Origin: Corynebacterium diphtheriae
Lineage (GTDB): Bacteria > Actinomycetota > Actinomycetes > Mycobacteriales > Mycobacteriaceae
Assembly: GCF_001457455.1 (NCBI RefSeq)
Contig: NZ_LN831026.1
Location: forward strand, 1,116,001 to 1,180,000
Length of the DNA stretch: 64,000 nt
Direction of reading: 5' to 3'
A program made the translations under genes and the position numbers. Shown here in pieces: positions 1 to 7,475 of the stretch; position 1 is the first letter of the stretch, and every line of letters begins with the position of its first letter. The notes below the pieces were generated by a model. The model did not search any database and was not told the DNA's origin. It worked only from the letters and a program-made list of their open reading frames with translations.

Positions 1-338
1 AGTATGGAATGGCTGACTCCTACGACGAGCAGGGCAACTACATCTTCCCTGAGGGCTTCGATCCAGAGACCAATGAATGGCTCGAGGGCTTCGACGAGCA
101 GCGTCAGGCTTGGGAGGCTCGCTACGCTGAGTCCGAGCGTCGCTTCCAGCTACACACTGTTCAGATCGAGAAGAACCGCGTTGCTGCCGCTGAAGCTGCA
201 GCAGCAGGTGAAGCTACCAACTACTCCTCTGAGTCCGCTGAGGCAGCTCCGGCCGCAGCTAACACCGAGGCAGAAGGTGGCTCCTTGGCTTCCGACGAGC
301 AGCTCGCCGCTCTGCGCGAGAAGCTTGCTGGTAACTAA
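1..338 (+). CDS. rpsA: 30S ribosomal protein S1, C-terminal end (partial)
   Basis: This is the 3' end of the gene for ribosomal protein S1, which binds mRNA on the 30S subunit. The window opens inside the gene; the reading frame begins at base 3 and ends with TAA at 336-338. Only the tail downstream of the S1 repeats is visible. It contains the EGFDPETNEWLEGFDEQRQAW stretch recalled from corynebacterial S1 proteins, followed by an Ala/Glu-rich low-complexity tail. In many actinobacteria coaE follows rpsA directly, but here about 5 kb of accessory genes on the other strand separate them. A strong terminator follows the stop codon. Confidence 0.93.
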   Translation, partial: YGMADSYDEQGNYIFPEGFDPETNEWLEGFDEQRQAWEARYAESERRFQLHTVQIEKNRVAAAEAAAAGEATNYSSESAEAAPAAANTEAEGGSLASDEQLAALREKLAGN

Positions 339-360
339 TCAGTACTGATTAAAAGCCTTT

Positions 361-404
361 AAGGTGGGGGTCCTAGCGTATTTTGCTAGGACCCCCACCT
401 TTTT
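361..404. terminator. Rho-independent terminator between rpsA and dcuC
   Basis: A 17-bp perfect stem (361-377 pairing with 385-401) with a 7-nt loop ends in a T tract on the plus strand. It lies between the converging ends of rpsA and the DcuC-type gene. The plus-strand T tract fits rpsA best, and the A-rich start could let it act for the minus strand too. Confidence 0.9.
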
Positions 405-421
405 CTATGTCGTATGGCGTA

Positions 422-1834
422 CTAAACGTGAATGAAAAGGAATGCAAACACAACGTTCAAAATCGTGGCAACAATCATCGGTACAGATGTACGTTTGACG
501 AGTTTGATAGGACTGACATTAATCGCAGTCGAAACAATAATGACTGCCGCGTTGACGGGGGACACCTGGCGCATCAAATTCGACGTTCCCCAAATTGCCG
601 TAAGCATTTGAACGGGGAGAACACCAGTCTGGGCTGCAAGTGACGGTACGACTTCAGAGAATGCGAAGTAAGGGGCAGTGCCAGATCCCGTTAAAGCTGA
701 CATAAGTGCTGTTGAAGCTACGAATGCCAAAATGATAATCACAGTAGCGCCAGAGGATCCTTCAGTAGCATTAATCAGCATATCGATCACGCCTAGCTGG
801 GTTACGCCCTCGACGAGTACCGCAGCTGCAACCAATAGTGCGACCACACCCGCAGCGCCTTCTCCCATGCCTTTAAAAAAGAGTTTCACTGTTTCTAGTG
901 CATTCATGAGGCTTCGATGCCGGATGGCTTCGATTATCAGCGAAATGAATAGTGACACAATTGTCACCGGCAAAATGCCAGCTTCAAAAGATAGTAGGTC
1001 TGCGCGATGTAAGACGGCTGTCACCAAAATGAGAAGGAGTGGAAGCAAGGGGAGTAGGGCATAGTATGCGGGGAGGCCAGCGGCGCGCCGGAGCGCGTCG
1101 TCAACTGCTGACGTGTCATGCTGAATCGAAGGAGCATCACTTGTGGGAAGTGCTGATTTGCGTGCGTCTACTTTGTCGCAATGATGTTGCCAAGCCATGT
1201 GGACAAAAGCGGTGATCACAAGAGTTGGAATAGTGGCCTTAGCAACGTTGCCGTACACATATTCTGAAATTGGCATACCCACGAGATCAGCACCTTGGAT
1301 AAGTCCAGCTTCCAAAGGTGTAGCTACGATGGTTGATGAGGTGACGATGATAGCGGCCACGGTGAGTGGGGTGAGACCGGCTGCGACGAGTGCTGGTAAT
1401 AGGGTAGCGACCAATAGCAGAGAAAGTGCGGACGCTGATGGCACAATCAGGGACAACGCAGTTCCAATGGTAAAACCGATCGGTACCATCCAGTAAGAAC
1501 CGCGCATTTTTTGGAGTGGTGCGGACAAAAGAACGACTGCTTTGGCGTCGGCACCGATTGTGCGCATGTAGGAGACAAAACCAAAGAGCACCATGATGGC
1601 CATGCCAATACCAGAAAATCTGGATTTAAAAAGTGCCTCGATGACAAGCAGCTCATCGTAAAAACTATTACCAGATGGTTTAATTTCTACTGACGGTTCG
1701 GCCTTCCCAGAAATAGCCGCAATCATAAGAAGAAGTACACCCACGAAGAAAATCGCAGCAGCAGCGTTGACTTTCTTGATAATTAGGTACATCACTGCGG
1801 CGAAGGAAATGAGGGCTATGAGAAGATAAAGCAC
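422..1834 (-). CDS. dcuC: C4-dicarboxylate transporter, DcuC family
   Basis: An integral membrane carrier of about 470 residues, resembling DcuC proteins, which exchange or export succinate, fumarate and malate during fermentative growth. Most of the protein is hydrophobic segments with Gly/Ser/Ala-rich turns, such as the IVPSASALSLLLVATLLPA and STIVATPLEAGLIQGADLVG stretches. The open frame reaches a TTG at 1918. I prefer the GTG at 1834 because AAGGA sits 9 nt upstream and the protein then begins directly in its first membrane segment, as the family usually does. It is a single gene flanked by terminators. Its upstream region has a perfect palindrome (1969-1990) and a GlxR-like motif (2018-2033). 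The exact substrate is an inference from the family. Confidence 0.82.
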   Translation of the reverse strand: MLYLLIALISFAAVMYLIIKKVNAAAAIFFVGVLLLMIAAISGKAEPSVEIKPSGNSFYDELLVIEALFKSRFSGIGMAIMVLFGFVSYMRTIGADAKAVVLLSAPLQKMRGSYWMVPIGFTIGTALSLIVPSASALSLLLVATLLPALVAAGLTPLTVAAIIVTSSTIVATPLEAGLIQGADLVGMPISEYVYGNVAKATIPTLVITAFVHMAWQHHCDKVDARKSALPTSDAPSIQHDTSAVDDALRRAAGLPAYYALLPLLPLLLILVTAVLHRADLLSFEAGILPVTIVSLFISLIIEAIRHRSLMNALETVKLFFKGMGEGAAGVVALLVAAAVLVEGVTQLGVIDMLINATEGSSGATVIIILAFVASTALMSALTGSGTAPYFAFSEVVPSLAAQTGVLPVQMLTAIWGTSNLMRQVSPVNAAVIIVSTAINVSPIKLVKRTSVPMIVATILNVVFAFLFIHV

Positions 1835-1968
1835 TATCTGAGGTCCTTCGACATAGCGACCGTCCGCGTCATATAAGGAGCACTGGTCTTTGCGTGTGAA
1901 AGCATTCGACCTTGCCAAACTGACGCGGTGATCTCCCTGTGTGGCCTTAATCCAACACTTTCATGTAG

Positions 1969-1990
1969 TAACCACTTTAGCTAGTGGTTA
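1969..1990. promoter_or_regulatory. Palindromic candidate operator upstream of dcuC
   Basis: TAACCACT-N6-AGTGGTTA is a perfect 8-bp inverted repeat with a 6-bp centre, 135 bp upstream of the dcuC start. There is no T tract, so it looks more like a protein-binding site than a terminator. The regulator is unknown. Confidence 0.4.
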
Positions 1991-2017
1991 TGACCTCTGT
2001 GGAGAATATCTACTACT

Positions 2018-2033
2018 TGTGATGATTGACACG
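2018..2033. promoter_or_regulatory. GlxR-like motif upstream of dcuC
   Basis: TGTGATGATTGACACG matches the GlxR/CRP consensus TGTGA-N6-TCACA at 8 of 10 fixed positions. It is 13 of 16 identical to a site upstream of the DcuB-type gene at 62800-62815. The assignment to GlxR is inference. Confidence 0.4.
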
Positions 2034-2053
2034 AGAGAGGCTACGACAATTAC

Positions 2054-2881
2054 CTAGCGATTGTCTGCGCCGAGACGAGCGACGTGCAAGGTGAGATAAG
2101 ATACTTCCTCTGCGGTTAGAGGGGCATTCATGCGCAATTCAATAATGGCCGAAAGAGCTTCGGCACATTGAGCTGCAGTCGGGTATTGCTCGGCAATCGT
2201 GCTTGCTACCCGTGCTGTAGGCGAATCAAGCTGTTTGTGCTCGGCCATGCGGACGAAAAGATAGCGCAGATGGGTAATAAAACGGGCGACGGAAATATCT
2301 TCTCCGCTTAGTGTGGTTCCATAAAAACCGCCGATAATCTCCAAGAGCTGTTCAATAAGGCCGGTCATCCGATACGTTCCAGATAGATCTCCTACGGAAA
2401 AACCAGCATTAACAATGTGGAGTGTTAATGCGATTGCCTCCGCTTCATGGAGTGGACGTTGTAACTCGGAGTTAATTTCTTTGAGTAACCGCTGCGCACT
2501 ATGAAAATCTTCGGCGTAGAGGTGGCGAACCTCCGCCTCAAGCGGATACTCCACTGATTTGGTACGAGTTGACGCCGCATGTACGTGATCGGCTAAAGCG
2601 ATCACGAGGGTGAGCGTGCTGCGTAGTTTTTCGGATAAACCAGCACGTTCCATGGCTTCGAGTACTAACCGAATGTACTCACCAGGAATAGCGGCTAGCA
2701 TGAGCGCGGAGTGGTCTGGATCTCGACCATCAGCAGGCACGAAAACGCGTACTACCTTTGTGGGGTCGACGTCATCTCCAGTCTTAGCTTGGAAGCCCAG
2801 GCCGCGGCCGGTCACGATGACCTCTTCATCGTCACGACGGGCGAGAACCACATTGTTGTTAAAAACGCGCAGAATTTGCAT
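2054..2881 (-). CDS. bglG: BglG/LicT-family transcriptional antiterminator
   Basis: An RNA-binding antiterminator of 275 residues. The N-terminal ~55 residues form the CAT RNA-binding domain (begins MQILRVFNNNVVLARRD). Two PTS regulation domains follow, with conserved histidines visible in the LADHVHAAS, FITHLRYLF and LTLHVARLG segments. Family members are phosphorylated on these histidines by PTS proteins and, when active, bind a hairpin in the leader of their target to prevent termination. The gene lies just downstream of the PTS permease gene on the same strand. A matching RNA target overlaps a terminator in that operon's leader (5077-5135), so this protein probably controls its own operon in response to the PTS sugar. 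Confidence 0.93.
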   Translation of the reverse strand: MQILRVFNNNVVLARRDDEEVIVTGRGLGFQAKTGDDVDPTKVVRVFVPADGRDPDHSALMLAAIPGEYIRLVLEAMERAGLSEKLRSTLTLVIALADHVHAASTRTKSVEYPLEAEVRHLYAEDFHSAQRLLKEINSELQRPLHEAEAIALTLHIVNAGFSVGDLSGTYRMTGLIEQLLEIIGGFYGTTLSGEDISVARFITHLRYLFVRMAEHKQLDSPTARVASTIAEQYPTAAQCAEALSAIIELRMNAPLTAEEVSYLTLHVARLGADNR

Positions 2882-2896
2882 GAGTATTCATTCTAA

Positions 2897-2932
2897 AGCA
2901 GGGCCGCTTCCTTGAAAGGAAACGACCCTGCT
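2897..2932 (-). repeat. Intercistronic hairpin between PTS gene and bglG
   Basis: An imperfect stem (outer 7 bp AGCAGGG/CCCTGCT, inner TTCC/GGAA) lies between the PTS stop at 2993 and the bglG start at 2881. No T run follows on the minus strand, so it is not a typical terminator. It could limit bglG expression or stabilise processed mRNA. Confidence 0.5.
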
Positions 2933-2992
2933 CTTGGCTCGCAGTGACTTCGAAGGCTGCCCTATAACAGGGGGCCGTATCGAATGTTCAGT

Positions 2993-5023
2993 TTATTGCG
3001 TAACAGTGAAGATGGTGTCACCCGCGCCGGCATGCTTGACGCCGGTTGGGGTTACGGCCTTCATTGCCTTTGTGTTGGTAACTGCAACGACGATGGTGGT
3101 GCCATATCCTGCAGCGCGAACCTTGTCATAATCAACAGTTGCGAGTTTTTGTCCTGCTTCAACACGGTCGCCCTTTTGGACTGCAGGAGTGAAACCTTCG
3201 CCCTTCATCTGAACGGTATCAATTCCGATGTGAACGAGAACCTCGACGCCGTCATCTGTCTTAATTCCGTAAGCATGGCCGGACTTCATGGCAGATTTAA
3301 CGGTGCCGGAGACTGGTGAATAAACCTCTGTGCCGGCACCAGCAGTCGCCGTTGGGTTAACTCCGACGCCGTCGCCTAGTGTGCCTGCGGAAAATACAGG
3401 ATCGGCGATTTCTGCCATAGGGAGTACTTCGCCGGAAATAGGGGAGCCGACTTTGCACTCGCCAGCAGGATTAGCAGCTGCAGCTGCAGGCGCTGGGGTA
3501 GTAGCTGATGGGACTGTTGCGGCAGGAACATCGTCAGCACTGTCGCGACGAGCAAAGAATTCTGCTTTTTCTTCTGCAGTGCGGTAGTCGGTGATGAAGA
3601 TGGCGAGGAATGCCACGGTGAAGGCGACCAAGATCGAAACCATGTAGATCCATGCTGGGTTAAACACGAACATAGTTGGGATCGAAGTAAAGACGAAGGC
3701 GTTAGTGGTTACTGGTTCGAAGATGGTGGACAATACAGCGATGGTCAAGCCGCCTGCAAAACATCCGGCGAGCATACGTGGGTACACGCGTTTGAAGCGG
3801 AGGTGAATACCGTAGAGGGAAGGCTCGGAGATGCCGCCGAGAAGACCTGCAGCTAGAGCAGAACCAGCGGTCTGTCGCATTACGGTGTCCTTGTCGCGGA
3901 TGGACAGTGCCAAGACGCCGGCGGTAGCACCGAAGCAAGCGAAGTTCCAAGTACCCATAGGGCCTTGAATGAAGTCGTAGCCCAAGGTCTGAATGTTGAT
4001 AAGCATCAAGGCGTTCAGAGGCCAGTGCAGACCGAGTGGAACCAAGAATGGGTATAGCAGTGGAATAGCAAGAGCGAAGACGAATGGTGCGTTCTCGTTC
4101 ATCCAGGACAAGCCAAGACCGATACCGTTACCAGCCCAGGTGCCGAATGGGCCGATGATGAAGGCGGTCACAGGAATCATAATGACCAAAGTCAGGAATG
4201 GTACGAAAACCATGTGAACTGCGGTAGGGATAACTTTCTGGAAGCCCTTGTAAACAACGGCAGCGACAGCGGCCATGATCAATGGCACGAAGACGTTTCC
4301 GCCGTAATCGGGGAAAGTCATGTTGATGCCGAAGATTGGAGCGTGGCAGGTTTCAGTGCCCAGGGCTGCGTTGGTCACGCATTCCGCAGTAGAGCTCTCT
4401 TTAAGACCAAGGAACTCTGGGGTAAATAGCGCAAACATAATGGCGGCTGGAACCCACGGATCGATACGCAGTTTCTTACCCGCGTTGAAGGCCACCATGA
4501 CTGGCAGGAAGTAGAAGACTGAGCGCCACATTGCATCGACGAAGACCCAAGAAGCCGACTTGTCGTCTGCGCGGAAGTCGACGATGTGGAATGCGTCGAG
4601 CACAGCCGTGAACGCGATAATGAGGGAGGCGCCCAGCAGCACGCCCAAAATTGGGCGGAAGGAGTCGGATAGGTACTCAAAGAAGGAGTCCATCCATGGC
4701 AGTTTGCCCTTAGACTTTGCGCGAGCCGCAGCCTTGATATCAGCATCTGAAGGAGCCGCAGACTTCATCTCGGGAAGGTGGGTCATGTCGTCATAGACGT
4801 TGGCTACGTCGCCACCAATAACGACCTGATAATTACGGCCACCTTGTGGGACCGCACCCATGACCTTAGGTATGGAGTCGAGGGCTGCTTTATCAACCTT
4901 GGAGGCGTCGGCAAGCTCGAAACGCAGGCGAGTTGCACAGTGCGTAAACGACGTAATGTTGCTCGCGCCACCGATGCCATCAAGGATGGCCCGAGCGGTA
5001 TCTTCGCGTGTTTGCGTAGACAT
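2993..5023 (-). CDS. bglF: PTS beta-glucoside-type EIIBCA permease
   Basis: A 676-residue PTS permease that imports and phosphorylates a sugar. The domains run EIIB (1 to about 85, with phospho-cysteine Cys29 in the THCATRLRF motif), EIIC (about 110-475, many membrane segments, GISEPSLYG motif) and EIIA (about 520-676, with His598 in VLVHIGIDTVQ). The B-C-A order and sequence resemble the BglF group of beta-glucoside permeases, and the neighbouring BglG-type antiterminator supports a beta-glucoside. A related sugar cannot be excluded. The ATG at 5023 is preceded by AAAGGA at good spacing. The leader contains a terminator overlapped by an antiterminator hairpin. bglG follows after 111 bp. Confidence 0.92.
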   Translation of the reverse strand: MSTQTREDTARAILDGIGGASNITSFTHCATRLRFELADASKVDKAALDSIPKVMGAVPQGGRNYQVVIGGDVANVYDDMTHLPEMKSAAPSDADIKAAARAKSKGKLPWMDSFFEYLSDSFRPILGVLLGASLIIAFTAVLDAFHIVDFRADDKSASWVFVDAMWRSVFYFLPVMVAFNAGKKLRIDPWVPAAIMFALFTPEFLGLKESSTAECVTNAALGTETCHAPIFGINMTFPDYGGNVFVPLIMAAVAAVVYKGFQKVIPTAVHMVFVPFLTLVIMIPVTAFIIGPFGTWAGNGIGLGLSWMNENAPFVFALAIPLLYPFLVPLGLHWPLNALMLINIQTLGYDFIQGPMGTWNFACFGATAGVLALSIRDKDTVMRQTAGSALAAGLLGGISEPSLYGIHLRFKRVYPRMLAGCFAGGLTIAVLSTIFEPVTTNAFVFTSIPTMFVFNPAWIYMVSILVAFTVAFLAIFITDYRTAEEKAEFFARRDSADDVPAATVPSATTPAPAAAAANPAGECKVGSPISGEVLPMAEIADPVFSAGTLGDGVGVNPTATAGAGTEVYSPVSGTVKSAMKSGHAYGIKTDDGVEVLVHIGIDTVQMKGEGFTPAVQKGDRVEAGQKLATVDYDKVRAAGYGTTIVVAVTNTKAMKAVTPTGVKHAGAGDTIFTVTQ

Positions 5024-5076
5024 TCGCTTTTCCTTTCATTTATGGATGGGCTCGATCTCTTTAAAAGCTTAGAAAC

Positions 5077-5118
5077 CACAAAAGACCTAGGGCGCTGCAA
5101 TTAAGCGTCCTAGGTCTT
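5077..5118 (-). terminator. Leader terminator of the PTS-bglG operon
   Basis: A 15-bp stem (5104-5118 with 5082-5096, one G-U pair) is followed on the minus strand by a T-rich tract. It sits between the RAT element and the PTS start codon. Its first stem strand shares bases 5113-5118 with the RAT, which is the arrangement seen in BglG-type antitermination. Confidence 0.85.
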
Positions 5119-5135
5119 GCCCGAAGTAACAATCC
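5113..5135 (-). promoter_or_regulatory. Ribonucleic antiterminator (RAT), BglG target
   Basis: Read on the minus strand, the element starts GGATTGTTAC and ends GGCAAGACC, joined by TTCG. The ends match the known LicT/BglG RAT consensus. At 23 nt it is shorter than the usual ~29 nt: the upper stem is replaced by a C(UUCG)G tetraloop. Its 3' end overlaps the downstream terminator stem, so binding of the antiterminator would block termination. Confidence 0.75.
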
Positions 5136-5404
5136 ATGTTTGAGAATACAGCTAGCTACCTAACAAAGACAATCGTGATGTGCATTTACATGGTGGGAAA
5201 GGCGTGACTGCCGTCATGTAAAGAGTTGAAGCTTGACTGATTTATGTGTGTGGCTGTCTTTAGGTATTGCTATTTTTATAAAAATGCAGGTAAATGGAAT
5301 TTTTCAATCAATTCTAATGAGTCTTATGGGTATAATTGGATCTAGGTCACATTTTGATCTTTTTGGGGTGGAGTGGTGTGAAAGCGGTTGGGTACAGTAC
5401 GAGT

Positions 5405-6007
5405 ATGCGGATTATTGGATTAACTGGCGGTATTGGTAGTGGTAAATCTACGGTTGCGAGGATTTGGCAAGGCTGCGGAGCGATTGCTATCGACGCCGAT
5501 GCAATTGCTCGCGTCCTAATGGAACCTGGTTCGACAGTACTTGAAGAAGTTTCGCAAGTTTTTGGCCGCGATCTTCTTGATGCAGAAGGAAAACTTCGGC
5601 GAGCGGAGTTGGCTGCGCGTGCTTTTATTTCTGAAGAGAAAACAGCGCAACTAAATTCCATTACTCATCCGGCAATTAGGCGTCAGATTAGAAGGGGTAT
5701 TGAGTGCGCTAGGGCGGAAGGGGTTCAAGTCCTAGTGCTTGACCATCCGCTGTTGTTTGAATCTGGAATGTCGGATCTGGTGGACGACGTGGTTGTAGTG
5801 GACGTTCCGGCTGAGCTGAGAGTTCGCAGGCTTGTGGATTTGAGGGGGCTAAAGGAGGAAGATGCACGCCATCGGATTATGCGACAGATGAGCGATGAGG
5901 ATCGCCGAATGAGGGCGGATTATGTGATTGATAACTCTGGATCTAGAGATGTGTTGGAGCGTTTGGCTCGTGAATTATGGCAACGCTTCGCCACTCAAGT
6001 GGAATGA
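5405..6007 (+). CDS. coaE: Dephospho-CoA kinase
   Basis: CoaE phosphorylates dephospho-CoA with ATP, the last step of coenzyme A synthesis. The 200-residue protein begins MRIIGLTGGIGSGKS, with the P-loop at residues 8-15. DADAIAR follows, and the lid/CoA region LVLDHPLLFESG is at about residue 120. The open frame extends upstream, but the ATG at 5405 places the P-loop at the expected distance from the N-terminus. Length is normal for the family. It is the usual downstream neighbour of rpsA, here separated from it by the dcuC/PTS block. Confidence 0.96.
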   Translation: MRIIGLTGGIGSGKSTVARIWQGCGAIAIDADAIARVLMEPGSTVLEEVSQVFGRDLLDAEGKLRRAELAARAFISEEKTAQLNSITHPAIRRQIRRGIECARAEGVQVLVLDHPLLFESGMSDLVDDVVVVDVPAELRVRRLVDLRGLKEEDARHRIMRQMSDEDRRMRADYVIDNSGSRDVLERLARELWQRFATQVE

Positions 6008-6119
6008 GCTGGGGTTATATATTTTGAAGTTGGGTCGGTCGCTGCGGTGACGTGGTCTTAATTACTGTCGCCTAACTGGATTTTGGTAGGTAACCCGTTC
6101 CAAAATGGTTGATACAAAA

Positions 6120-6141
6120 GTCAATCGAAAGGTTGATTTTT
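6120..6141 (+). terminator. Weak hairpin with T run after coaE
   Basis: A 6-bp stem (TCAATC/GGTTGA, one G-U pair) closed by a GAAA loop is followed by five T residues. It may be a weak terminator or attenuator between coaE and the radical SAM gene. Confidence 0.4.
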
Positions 6142-6193
6142 GCGGATTACTGCTCAGTGGTTATTTTTGCCCCAAGCCGGAGGTCAACGTCAG

Positions 6194-7426
6194 GTGTCAA
6201 CAACTCTCAACCCAGCTTCGCTCCAAGTGCCTCATACATCAAGTGATGTTGCTGATTTTAAAGAGGTCCGGCACATTCGTGGAGACATCAACCTCAAACC
6301 ATTCATTGCAATTTGGGAGGTAACGAGGGCATGTGGCTTGGTGTGTCAGCATTGTCGGGCGGACGCGCAGCACGAGCCGCATCCTGAACAGCTGACCACT
6401 GAACAGGGAAAACAATTGCTTTCAGACCTTGCGTCATATGAACGACCTAAGCCATTGGTGGTCCTTACTGGGGGTGACCCCTTTGAGCGTCAAGACCTTG
6501 AAGAGTTAGTGGATTATGGTACTTCTCTTGGCTTAAATGTTTCTCTGTCACCATCGGTCACCCCGCGTTTGACTCCAGAGCGAATTCACCGACTTTATGA
6601 GCTCGGCGGCAAAGCAATGTCAATGTCTTTAGATGGTGCAACGGCTGAAACGCATGATGCCTTTCGCGGTTTCAGTGGGACTTTCGACACGACTGTTAAA
6701 CGCGCAGCGGATATTCTTCAAGCAGGTTTTAGGCTGCAAATCAATTCCACTCTCACGAAGTCCAACATCCGAGAAGCTCCAGCATTACTGAAGACGGTGA
6801 TGGGGATGGGCGCAAAAATGTGGTACGTATTTTTCCTTGTACCAACTGGGCGTGGAGCTGCCTTAAACGCGTTAAACCCTCAAGAACGTGAAGATGTTCT
6901 CCATTGGCTTGCCGACGTATCCGATCGTATTGCAATTAAAACTACTGAAGCGCCACAATACCGTCGCGTGGTGATCCAGCAGCGCCTACGGAAAGAAGGC
7001 CAGCTTGATAAGTATCCTGGCGGTGAACTTTATCGATACCTAACCCAAAAAACTACAGAATTATTAGGTGCCCACCCCGTTCAACCACGCCGCCCACGAC
7101 CGCCGATGGCAGTTAATTCAGGGTCAGGTTTTGTTTTTATTGATCACATCGGAGATGTCTACCCTAGTGGCTTCTTGCCAATTCACTGCGGCAATATAAA
7201 ACAAGCATCAATTAAAACTATTTATTCGCAATCGCCAACATTTAAAGCTCTAAGAGATCCCAACCACTGGCATGGTAAGTGTTCGGTATGTGAGTTTCAT
7301 GATGTCTGTGGTGGCTCGCGTTCGACTGCTTATGCACTCACTGGTGATGTTCGTGCATCAGATCCTACGTGTGTATACATGCCGCAGCCGTGGTTAGATG
7401 CGGGGCATTCTGGCGTAGAAGATTAA
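6194..7426 (+). CDS. Radical SAM/SPASM domain protein
   Basis: A 411-residue radical SAM enzyme. The 4Fe-4S/SAM motif is Cys47-x3-Cys51-x2-Cys54 ([11 protein letters not shown]). A GGDPF motif follows at about residue 97, consistent with the SAM-binding strand. The C-terminus has a SPASM-like cysteine set ([27 protein letters not shown]), which usually binds extra iron-sulphur clusters. I chose GTG at 6194 because GGAGG lies 10 nt upstream. Relatives include the NirJ/AhbD heme-modifying group and peptide-modifying SPASM enzymes. No small precursor peptide gene is visible beside it. The substrate is unknown to me. Confidence 0.85.
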   Translation: MSTTLNPASLQVPHTSSDVADFKEVRHIRGDINLKPFIAIWEVTRACGLVCQHCRADAQHEPHPEQLTTEQGKQLLSDLASYERPKPLVVLTGGDPFERQDLEELVDYGTSLGLNVSLSPSVTPRLTPERIHRLYELGGKAMSMSLDGATAETHDAFRGFSGTFDTTVKRAADILQAGFRLQINSTLTKSNIREAPALLKTVMGMGAKMWYVFFLVPTGRGAALNALNPQEREDVLHWLADVSDRIAIKTTEAPQYRRVVIQQRLRKEGQLDKYPGGELYRYLTQKTTELLGAHPVQPRRPRPPMAVNSGSGFVFIDHIGDVYPSGFLPIHCGNIKQASIKTIYSQSPTFKALRDPNHWHGKCSVCEFHDVCGGSRSTAYALTGDVRASDPTCVYMPQPWLDAGHSGVED

Positions 7427-7475
7427 AACTTGGCGTCTCGGGCGAGAAGTTGATTCAGACACTACACTTTTGGAT

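Noticed and set aside
5160..5230. GlxR site upstream of the PTS operon
   Set aside because: TGATGTGCATTTACATGG looks CRP-like, but it does not fit TGTGA-N6-TCACA well enough to report as a site.
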